This document shows positions 16,575-22,724 of a stretch of DNA of 22,724 nucleotides, one piece after another (positions within the stretch are counted from its first letter, which is position 1; each line of letters opens with the position of its first letter). The stretch is from JAJPJX01 sp964568355 (lineage in GTDB: Bacteria > Acidobacteriota > Terriglobia > Bryobacterales > Bryobacteraceae). Made by a program: the position numbers and the translations under genes. The DNA is taken from assembly GCA_964568355.1 (NCBI GenBank), contig CAZMRK010000604.1:1-22724 (forward strand). The letters are read 5' to 3'. The notes beneath the pieces were generated by a model. The model was not told the DNA's origin, did not search any database, and saw only the letters and a list, made by a program, of their open reading frames with translations.

Positions 16575-17839
16575 TGGCCCTCCGCAAGGGTAACCGCGGT
16601 TCCATCGGCCAGGCCGTAGCCACCCTGGGTTACCACAGTTTCACCGGCTTTCACGCCGGACTTAATCCGCACGAGGCCGCCCTGCTTCTCCCCGGCCTCC
16701 ACCTCCCGCGCGTGCGCCACGTTTTTCTCCACCACCAGCACGGTACCGTTGAGCGTACCTTCGGAGAGCTGCACAGCGGCTAGCGGCACCAGGACGCTAT
16801 CGGACACGCTGCCGGTGAGGATAGAGACATCGCCGAAGGTATTGCCGCGCAGCCGTGCCTGAGGATTGGGGATCTGGCACCAGACCTCGACGGTGCGGCG
16901 TGCCGGGTCGACGGCTTTGTTGATTACGGTGATCTTTCCGGTGAAGGCGTTATGGGGGGATAGTTCGCTTGCTGGCGGGCGCGGTTCCTTGACGGAGTCG
17001 ACGGGGTGGAATTCGCAGGGTTGGCCGGCCTGGATACGGCCCACCTGGCTCTCGGGGATCTGGGCACGTGCGTTTACCTGGGCCAGGTCCATCACCGTGA
17101 ATGTCGGGGTGGAGGGAGAAGCCATGTCGCCGGGATACTGCAACTGATCGGTGACCGTACCGGCGAAGGGGCTGCGCAATTCAGTGAATTGAAGCTGGAC
17201 ATCGGTCTGGCTCAAGCGCGCCTTGGCCTGGGCCACGCGGCTGCGGGCAATAGCGATGTCCTTCTCGCCGGACTGCCGCCGAAGCAGTTCGAGGGAGCGG
17301 CTGGCGACTTCGAAGTTCGTGCGGGCCTGGGCCAGCTCGGTCTGGCTCTGCTGCAGGTCCCGCTGCGGGATGGCGCCCTGGCGGAAGAGGCCGGCGCGCC
17401 GCTCGGCCACCTGGCGGGCCAGGTCGAGGGCAGCCTGGGAGGTCTCCACCAGCCCGCGGGCATGTTCAATATCCGAGGGCAAGGTGCCGGCCATGGTCTT
17501 CTCCAGGTTGGCTTCCGCGTCGGTGAGCGCAGCCGCCGCTTCTTCACGCTGGGCCCGTATATCCCGATCTTCGAGCACGGCCAACACCTGTCCGGCAGCC
17601 ACGCGGTCGCCTTTGCGCACGCGCAGTTCCCGGATCGGAGCGGTGATGCGGGCGGCGACGCTGGCCTGTTCCTGCGGCCACACGGTAGCCGGAGCGACCA
17701 CGGAAATCTGTACTGTGCCGGTTACCGCGCGCGCCACGCGCACCGCAACCACCGGTTTCTCCGCCGGCTCCTCCTGTTTGGCACAGCCGGCGGTCAAGAG
17801 CGCAGCCAGCGCCAGTCCCCATGTTCGTGTTTGTTTCAT
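16571..17839 (-). CDS. RND efflux periplasmic adaptor lipoprotein
   Basis: The 422-residue membrane fusion protein begins MKQTRTWGLALAALLTAGC, a lipoprotein signal with Cys19. Then follow a beta-barrel/lipoyl half (PATVWPQEQASVAARITAPI), a long helical hairpin (about 95-215, rich in Ala, Gln, Arg and Glu), the second lipoyl half (LRSPFAGTVTDQLQYPGDMA) and the C-terminal barrel and membrane-proximal domains, ending GYGLADGTAVTLAEGQ. It joins pump and outer-membrane channel. The ATG at 17839 overlaps the TolC gene stop (ATGA) and puts the signal peptide at the N-terminus; a longer reading to 17878 lacks that. Confidence 0.93.
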   Translation of the reverse strand: MKQTRTWGLALAALLTAGCAKQEEPAEKPVVAVRVARAVTGTVQISVVAPATVWPQEQASVAARITAPIRELRVRKGDRVAAGQVLAVLEDRDIRAQREEAAAALTDAEANLEKTMAGTLPSDIEHARGLVETSQAALDLARQVAERRAGLFRQGAIPQRDLQQSQTELAQARTNFEVASRSLELLRRQSGEKDIAIARSRVAQAKARLSQTDVQLQFTELRSPFAGTVTDQLQYPGDMASPSTPTFTVMDLAQVNARAQIPESQVGRIQAGQPCEFHPVDSVKEPRPPASELSPHNAFTGKITVINKAVDPARRTVEVWCQIPNPQARLRGNTFGDVSILTGSVSDSVLVPLAAVQLSEGTLNGTVLVVEKNVAHAREVEAGEKQGGLVRIKSGVKAGETVVTQGGYGLADGTAVTLAEGQ

Positions 17840-19110
17840 CTGCCCGACGCGACCTCCAGTTCCGCGCGCGCGTTCCAATAGTTCGCCTTGGCGGTGAAAT
17901 AGTTCGCACGGGCCTGGGTCAACTGGCTCTGTGCCGCCACCACGTCCAGGGCCAGGCCCTCGCCGCCCTCGTAGCGCAAGCGGCTGAGCCGCAGGTTATC
18001 TTCCGAGAGCTTGACTTGCGTTTCGGTCATCGCGACCTGCGCGTAGATTTGTTCCACGCGCGCCAGCGCATCCCGGTATTCGCGGGAGAAGGTGCGCTCG
18101 GTGATCCGGCTGGTGGTCTCCACCTGCCGGGCCTGCAGATCAAACTGGCGGGCCGCGCTGCGCGTGCGGAACCAATCGAAGACCGGAATCCGCAGATTGA
18201 GGAAAGCGGCATAGCCGCGATAGCTGAAGCTGTAGCGAGGCGCATCGATGCCATATTGGGTGACCAGGCTCAACTGCGGATAGAGATCGGCGCGGACGCG
18301 ACGCGCATCCGCCTGGAAGCCGCGCCGCTGCGCATCGAACAGGCGGAACTCCAGACGGCGCAGGAACGGCGCTACATCAGCCGGCGGCGGAGTCTCGGGC
18401 GTGGGGACATCCCGATCCAGCACGTCGGCCAGGTTCAGCTCCTTGTCGACATCGGTGGTCCAGAAGGAAGCCAGATCGTGATTGGCCAGCTTCGCTTCCA
18501 GTTCCGCGGCATTGAGCGACTGTTGTAGAAAGGCGGTTTCGCCGGCAGCCTTCACGACATCGGCCTGGGCGGCCTCTCCCTGGCTGGCGAGAAGCCGGGC
18601 GCGCTTCTCAAAGCTGCGGGCTTCTTCGAGCGAGTCGCGGGTCGCTGCTGCCAGGTGTCTGGCGAGCAGCAGGCGGTAGTAGGAAGCCGTGACGGCGCGC
18701 TTCAAATCCCGCTCGGAAAGGCTTTGGCCCGCCGCCGCGGCGTCGCGATCGGCTCTGGCTCGGGCCAATGCCGCGCGCAATCGCCCGGAGGTGTCGAGTT
18801 CCAGGTCGATATTCCCCTGGGTCACGAACTCGCGCACGCCGTTCAAGCTGATGAAGGCGAACTCGCCGCTGCGGAGGGGGTTGTTGTAGGTGTAGTTGCC
18901 GCCTACGGAGATTTGAGGTAGAAATCCGGCGCGCGCCTCGATCAGACCGTAGCGGGCGATCTCGCTCTGCTGGCGCGCCAGGCTAACGGCCGATTCCACG
19001 GAGGTGGCCAGGCGGATGCAGTCATCGAGCGTCAGGGGTGTGGTTTGGCAGAGGGCCGGGGCGGTGAAGGCGAGGAGGAGATATACGAGCGTCGTTATTC
19101 GCGTACGCAC
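17836..19110 (-). CDS. TolC-family outer-membrane efflux channel
   Basis: The 424-residue protein has a signal peptide (MRTRITTLVYLLLAFTAPALCQ) followed by two TolC repeats: LTLDDCIRLA near the mature N-terminus, long helices with ARAGFLPQISVGGNYTYNNP, and the second half RADLYPQLSLVTQYGIDAP with NYFTAKANYWNARAELEVAS at the end. Three copies would form the outer-membrane exit duct. The start is GTG, 16 bases inside the kinase gene, with AAGGAT eight bases upstream. The alternative CAATCTG region has no better start. Gene order kinase, channel, adaptor, pump is tight with overlapping stops and starts. Confidence 0.92.
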   Translation of the reverse strand: MRTRITTLVYLLLAFTAPALCQTTPLTLDDCIRLATSVESAVSLARQQSEIARYGLIEARAGFLPQISVGGNYTYNNPLRSGEFAFISLNGVREFVTQGNIDLELDTSGRLRAALARARADRDAAAAGQSLSERDLKRAVTASYYRLLLARHLAAATRDSLEEARSFEKRARLLASQGEAAQADVVKAAGETAFLQQSLNAAELEAKLANHDLASFWTTDVDKELNLADVLDRDVPTPETPPPADVAPFLRRLEFRLFDAQRRGFQADARRVRADLYPQLSLVTQYGIDAPRYSFSYRGYAAFLNLRIPVFDWFRTRSAARQFDLQARQVETTSRITERTFSREYRDALARVEQIYAQVAMTETQVKLSEDNLRLSRLRYEGGEGLALDVVAAQSQLTQARANYFTAKANYWNARAELEVASGR

Positions 19111-20498
19111 AGATTGGATCCTTGGGTAACTTGCGTGAGCGGTAGCAAGACGGTGAAGGTGCTTCCTTGTCCCGGCGCGCCGGCGGCGCTTACGCTGCCG
19201 TGGTGCGATTCAACAATCCACTTCACGATGGAAAGGCCCAGACCGAAGCCGCCTTCGGCGCGCGAGCGGGCCTTGTCGACGCGGTAGAAGCGCTCGAAGA
19301 TGCGCTCCCGGTCTTCGGCCGGAATACCGATGCCGGTGTCGGAGACTTCGATTTTTGCCAGGCTATCCCTGGTTTCCAGATGAAGGGAAACACGGCCGCC
19401 CGCGGGTGTGTAGCGGATCGCGTTATCGAGCAGATTGGAGATCATGCGGCGCAGGAGCTGCAGATCGCCGCGAAAGGGCAGGTCAAGGCCGGGAGAGGAC
19501 GCGAGGCGGATCTGCTTCTGGCGCGCCAGCGGTTGTACCGCGCGGACGCATTCGTCCACCAGGTCGTTGAGATAAAACTCCTCCTCGTGAATGGGCTGAT
19601 GGCCGGCATCGGCGCGCGCCAGGTTGAGCAGATCTTCCACCATGCGCGAGAGCCGTCGCGCTTCGTCCTGGATGATGGCCAGAGACTCGCGATATTCCGC
19701 CGGCGGGCGGTCCTGGGAGAGCGCTACTTCGGACTCGCCGCAGATGATGGCAAGCGGGGTGCGCAATTCGTGGGAAGCATCCGCGATGAACTCGCGCATG
19801 GCGGTGAAGGAGCGCTCCAGGCGCTCCAGGAGTTGGTTGAGAACGGAGCCCAGCCGGCCGAATTCGGCCTTGGCGCGGCCCAGGTCCAGGCGGCGCTCCA
19901 GGCTCTCAGCCGAGATGCGCTCGGCCTGATCGGTCATGGCGACCACGGGCGCGAGGCTCTTGGCGGCCAGCAGATAGCCACCGGCGCCGGCCAGCAGCAA
20001 GGCCAGCGGCAGCCCCAGGTAGAAGACCTGGCGCAGTACCTGCAACTGCGCCGCCACGGAATCGAGGGGCCGGAACGCGGCTACGTGACCGTCTTCGCTG
20101 CCGGCGCGGAACGGCATGAGGAGCAGCCGCGCTCCGTGTCTCCCGAAATCCGGAATGGTCCGATAGGCGGCTTGCGAAGGCAGGGAGACGTTCCGGAAGT
20201 GTTCCGGCCGCGCCGCCGCCAGCAGACGGCCTCCGGCGTAGAACGCCAGGGTGGTGGCAGGGAGCCGGAGCTCGACCAGAGCCTCCTGGGCGGCGGGGAT
20301 GAAATCGCCGTGGTGTTCTCCGAGCTCGGCTTGAAACAGCGCCGCGGCCGTGCCGGCTTCTTCCGAAAGGGACGCATCCAGGCGCTGGTGGAGATGGCGC
20401 GAGAGCAGCAGGTAGAGGAATCCGCAGAAGCCGATCAACAGCAGGCCGAAGAAGGCCAGATACCAGACAGTGAGCTGCAGGCGGAAACTTCTAAACAT
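19095..20498 (-). CDS. Sensor histidine kinase
   Basis: The 467-residue kinase has two membrane segments (about 10-33 and 158-178) around a periplasmic domain of roughly 120 residues, a HAMP region (about 180-230), then the H-box FIADASHELRTPLA with phospho-accepting His243. The ATP-binding domain shows the N-box NLLDNAIRYTP (355-365), DTGIGIP (387-393) and GGFGLGL (416-422). It should phosphorylate the response regulator encoded just upstream, whose stop overlaps its ATG by eight bases; AGGAG lies five bases before the ATG. The signal is unknown but is likely the toxic substrate of the efflux system. Confidence 0.95.
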   Translation of the reverse strand: MFRSFRLQLTVWYLAFFGLLLIGFCGFLYLLLSRHLHQRLDASLSEEAGTAAALFQAELGEHHGDFIPAAQEALVELRLPATTLAFYAGGRLLAAARPEHFRNVSLPSQAAYRTIPDFGRHGARLLLMPFRAGSEDGHVAAFRPLDSVAAQLQVLRQVFYLGLPLALLLAGAGGYLLAAKSLAPVVAMTDQAERISAESLERRLDLGRAKAEFGRLGSVLNQLLERLERSFTAMREFIADASHELRTPLAIICGESEVALSQDRPPAEYRESLAIIQDEARRLSRMVEDLLNLARADAGHQPIHEEEFYLNDLVDECVRAVQPLARQKQIRLASSPGLDLPFRGDLQLLRRMISNLLDNAIRYTPAGGRVSLHLETRDSLAKIEVSDTGIGIPAEDRERIFERFYRVDKARSRAEGGFGLGLSIVKWIVESHHGSVSAAGAPGQGSTFTVLLPLTQVTQGSNLCVRE

Positions 20499-21180
20499 CG
20501 GCTCCTTCCGGGTCGGCGGAGAGCATGTAGCCTTCTCCGCGGCGGGTGTGGATCAGGGGAGGCGAGAAGCCCTCGTCGATTTTGGCCCGGAGGCGCCGCA
20601 CGTGGACGTCGATGGTGTTGGAGAACGGGTCAAAGAATTCGTCCCAAACGTGCTGGGCGATCTGTTCGCGGTTGACCACCTGGTTGTGCCGCAGCACCAG
20701 GAACTCCAGGAGGGCATACTCCTTGGCCGTCAACTCGATGTGGCGGCCCGCCCGGGTGACAGAGCGGTGGGCGGTATTCACGATCAGGTCGGAGACCTGC
20801 AGCGGTTCCCGCCGGATCTCGCTGGGACGCCGCAGCAAGGCCCGGATCCGCGCGAGCAGCTCTTTGAATTCAAAGGGCTTCGCGAGGTAGTCGTCGGCGC
20901 CGGCATCGAGCCCGGTCACACGGTCGTCGACCGCGCCGCGGGCGGTCAGCATCAGAATCGGCGCGCGGAAGCCCTTGCCCCGCAATTCCCGGCAGACGGC
21001 ATAGCCGTCCTTGCGGGGAAGCATCACGTCCAGGATCAGCAGGTCATATTCGTTCGCGCCGGCGCGATAGGCCGCGTCCTCGCCATCGGGAGAAATATCC
21101 ACAGCATAGCTTTGCTCGCGGAGGCCCTTGGCAATAAAACCAGCCACTCTCGGTTCATCTTCCACCAGCAGCAGCCGCAC
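20491..21180 (-). CDS. OmpR/PhoB-family response regulator
   Basis: The 229-residue regulator has a receiver domain starting MRLLLVEDEP with acidic residues 8-9, phospho-accepting Asp51 (LLILDVMLP), Thr79 and Lys101 (KPF), then a winged-helix DNA-binding domain (LTAKEYALLEFLVLRHNQVV, then NTIDVHVRRLRAKID and TRRGEGYML). I chose GTG at 21180 because it gives the standard MRxLLVEDE N-terminus; a TTG at 21198 would add six residues (MRRIIL). Neither has a strong ribosome site. It heads the efflux operon and probably autoregulates it through the direct repeat upstream. Confidence 0.93.
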   Translation of the reverse strand: MRLLLVEDEPRVAGFIAKGLREQSYAVDISPDGEDAAYRAGANEYDLLILDVMLPRKDGYAVCRELRGKGFRAPILMLTARGAVDDRVTGLDAGADDYLAKPFEFKELLARIRALLRRPSEIRREPLQVSDLIVNTAHRSVTRAGRHIELTAKEYALLEFLVLRHNQVVNREQIAQHVWDEFFDPFSNTIDVHVRRLRAKIDEGFSPPLIHTRRGEGYMLSADPEGADV

Positions 21181-21204
21181 GAGAATGATTCTACGCAAAG
21201 CAAC

Positions 21205-21220
21205 ATGAACTCAGGATGAA
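21205..21220 (-). promoter_or_regulatory. Direct repeat with 11-base period, candidate response-regulator box
   Basis: ATGAA at 21205-21209 and 21216-21220 are exactly 11 bases apart (TTCAT-N6-TTCAT on the minus strand). OmpR/PhoB-family regulators bind tandem direct half-sites about one helical turn apart. It lies 25 bases before the GTG of the regulator gene and also upstream of modB, so it could serve the efflux operon and influence the divergent one. Confidence 0.5.
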
Positions 21221-21234
21221 GCGAGAGCGGCAGA

Positions 21235-21240
21235 TATAAT
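21235..21240 (+). promoter_or_regulatory. Perfect TATAAT -10 element for modBC
   Basis: TATAAT matches the sigma-70 -10 consensus fully, and overlaps an ATG at 21239 that could be taken as the modB start. Transcription should then start near 21247, past that ATG, which favours the next in-frame ATG at 21257. No clear -35 hexamer is seen 17 bases upstream, where the direct repeat lies instead, so an activator might be needed. Confidence 0.4.
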
Positions 21241-21256
21241 GAAATTCCCGGATCGT

Positions 21257-21925
21257 ATGCAAATCGACTGGTTCCCTTTGTGGCTCAGCCTCCGTGTCGC
21301 CGGTCTGGCTACGCTTTTCTCCGTGGTACTGGGCTTGTGGCTGGCGTATCTGCTGGCGAATCGCGATTTTCGAGGCAAGGAGCTGGTGGACGCGCTGGCG
21401 ACGCTGCCGCTGGTGCTGCCGCCCACGGTGCTGGGCTATTACCTGCTCGTGGCGCTGGGCCGGGTAAGCCCGCTGGGCCGGCTGTACGAATCGATTTTCG
21501 GGCAGCCGCTGGTGTTCACGTGGCAGGCCGCGGTGGTGGCTTCGACGGTGCACGCATTTCCGCTGCTGGTGAAGACGGCGCGGGCTGCGCTCGAAAGCGT
21601 GGACCGCAGCTACGAAAAGGCGGCGCGCAACCTGGGGGCATCGGAGTGGCGAGTCTTCTGGCGGGTAACCCTGCCGCTGGCGCGGCGTTCGATTTTCGCG
21701 GCGGGGGTGCTGGCCTTTGCCCGCTCGCTGGGGGATTTTGGGGCCACGTTGATGGTGGCAGGCAATATCCCCGGAAAGACGCAGACCGCGGCAGTCGCAA
21801 TCTATGACGCCGTCGAATCCGGCAACACGCTGTTGGCCCGAACGCTGGTGCTGGTGATCTCGATTCTGGCGATGGGGATTGTATACGGGGCCAACCGGTT
21901 GGAGCACCGGCGGGTGCGGGCATGA
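21257..21925 (+). CDS. modB: Molybdate-type ABC transporter permease
   Basis: The 222-residue inner-membrane protein has about five hydrophobic segments and starts MQIDWFPLWLSLRVAGLATL, typical for ModB. The cytoplasmic coupling motif is EKAARNLGASEWRVFWRVTLPLA, the EAA loop that docks with the ATPase. AYLLANRDFRGKELVDALATLPLVLPPTVLGYYLL and the late FARSLGDFGATLMVAGNIPGKTQT are also characteristic of ModB. An ATG at 21239 in the same frame would add six residues but overlaps the TATAAT. Its stop overlaps the modC ATG by four bases. Tungstate or sulfate cannot be fully excluded. A modA substrate-binding gene is not seen upstream. Confidence 0.87.
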   Translation: MQIDWFPLWLSLRVAGLATLFSVVLGLWLAYLLANRDFRGKELVDALATLPLVLPPTVLGYYLLVALGRVSPLGRLYESIFGQPLVFTWQAAVVASTVHAFPLLVKTARAALESVDRSYEKAARNLGASEWRVFWRVTLPLARRSIFAAGVLAFARSLGDFGATLMVAGNIPGKTQTAAVAIYDAVESGNTLLARTLVLVISILAMGIVYGANRLEHRRVRA

Positions 21926-22724
21926 TCCACGCGCGCATTCTCAAGCGATTTGCGGCCGGCGCCGAATCGGCTGCATTTTCGCTGGAGGTGGAGTTCAAAG
22001 CAGCCGCCGGCGTTACGGTGCTGTTCGGACCGAGTGGAGCGGGAAAGACGCTGATGCTCGAATCGATCGCCGGCTTCAGCCGTCCGGATGCCGGGCGCAT
22101 TATGCTGGACGACCAGATCCTGTTCGATGCGGCGGCACAGGTGAACCTGCCGCCGCGCCTGCGCAACTGCGGCTACGTTTTTCAAAATTATGCGCTGTTC
22201 CCGCACATGAGCTTGCGGGAGAACCTGCTGTTCGCGGCCGAACGCTGGCCGCGCCTGGAGCGCTACCGCAAGGTCAATGAAATGCTGGAGCGCTTCCACC
22301 TGGCGGAAGTAGCAGGGCGCCGCCCGTACGAGGTCTCCGGAGGGCAGAAGCAGCGCTGCTCGATTGCGCGAGCGCTCATCGCCGCGCCCAAACTGCTGCT
22401 GCTGGACGAGCCCGCGCAGGGGTTGGACGCGCCTCTGCGCAGCGAGTTGTACGAACTGCTGCGCCAGGTGCGCGCCGATTTCAGCCTGCCGGTCCTGCTG
22501 GTGACCCACGATCTGGATGAATGCTTCGCCATCGGCGACGAAATGCTGGTGCTGCGCGAAGGACGGATCGTGCAGAGCGGACCGCCGCGCAAGATTCTGG
22601 ACCAGCCGGCCAATATCGAGGTAGCGCGGCTGCTGGGGATACCGAATCTGTTTCCGGCGGAACTGACGGCGCTCGATCCGGGCCGCAAAACCAGCCGCAT
22701 CCGCCTGGAGCATTTCGAGCTGAC
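21922..22724 (+). CDS. modC: Molybdate-type ABC transporter ATPase (partial, cut by window end)
   Basis: An open frame of 267 codons from the ATG overlapping the modB stop to the window end. It has Walker A GPSGAGKT (36-43), Q-loop FQNYALFPHM (Gln89), signature SGGQKQR (139-145), Walker B LLLLDEP (158-164) and switch His196 in VTHD. The residues after about 240 begin the C-terminal domain, which in ModC is a MOP-type molybdate-binding fold; it is cut off here. It powers uptake through ModB. The short spacing and overlap indicate one operon with modB. Confidence 0.88.
   Translation, partial: MIHARILKRFAAGAESAAFSLEVEFKAAAGVTVLFGPSGAGKTLMLESIAGFSRPDAGRIMLDDQILFDAAAQVNLPPRLRNCGYVFQNYALFPHMSLRENLLFAAERWPRLERYRKVNEMLERFHLAEVAGRRPYEVSGGQKQRCSIARALIAAPKLLLLDEPAQGLDAPLRSELYELLRQVRADFSLPVLLVTHDLDECFAIGDEMLVLREGRIVQSGPPRKILDQPANIEVARLLGIPNLFPAELTALDPGRKTSRIRLEHFEL

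Noticed and set aside
19167..20675. Long plus-strand open frame of 502 codons opposite the histidine kinase
   Set aside because: The kinase has every family motif on the minus strand; this frame is a high-GC shadow.

Overview
The window is GC-rich, densely coded bacterial chromosome. Its gene content (a Tat-exported Gfo/Idh/MocA oxidoreductase, an ExeA-type ATPase, an RND efflux operon with its own two-component system, DUF190 proteins and a decayed Rhs remnant) suggests an Acidobacteriota-like soil or sediment bacterium, perhaps near Bryobacterales/Solibacter. That placement is inference from gene content; no rRNA gene or other marker was available to test it.

Left part (1-5900). The window opens in a decayed Rhs/YD-repeat gene on the minus strand, with two in-frame stops and a frameshift. 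It abuts the 3' tail of an unidentified plus-strand gene whose stop overlaps the GTG start of an MFS sugar-acid-type permease. Then come a small Cys/His zinc-ribbon-like protein, a conserved-looking hypothetical protein on the opposite strand, a probable 50-residue basic protein with a terminator hairpin, the Tat-signal oxidoreductase, and an OmpA-family lipoprotein followed by a strong bidirectional terminator.

Middle part (5900-11000). On the minus strand lie an ExeA-type AAA ATPase, translation factor IF-3 (infC, without its usual rpmI-rplT partners downstream) and ferrochelatase (hemH). An unusual long inverted repeat ends inside the hemH stop codon. Galactarate dehydratase (garD) diverges from hemH with only 17 bases between the two starts. 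A VapBC toxin-antitoxin pair with a palindrome upstream follows garD.

Right part (11050-21180). Nine minus-strand genes run head to tail with overlaps or gaps of at most 44 bases: response regulator, histidine kinase, TolC-type outer-membrane channel, lipoprotein adaptor, HAE-type RND pump, HEAT-repeat protein, CrcB/Fluc fluoride channel, a two-domain DUF190 protein and a one-domain DUF190 protein. The first five form a self-regulated tripartite efflux system; an 11-base-period direct repeat upstream is a candidate binding site for the regulator. The last three are the most intriguing part of the window. DUF190 domains have a PII-like fold, and PII proteins are trimers. Here three such domains are supplied as 2+1 from translationally coupled genes next to a fluoride channel, which suggests an assembled pseudo-trimer that senses or gates fluoride export.

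Right edge (21257-22724). A molybdate-type ABC permease (modB) and its ATPase (modC, cut by the window end) diverge from the efflux operon. No modA is seen within the window.
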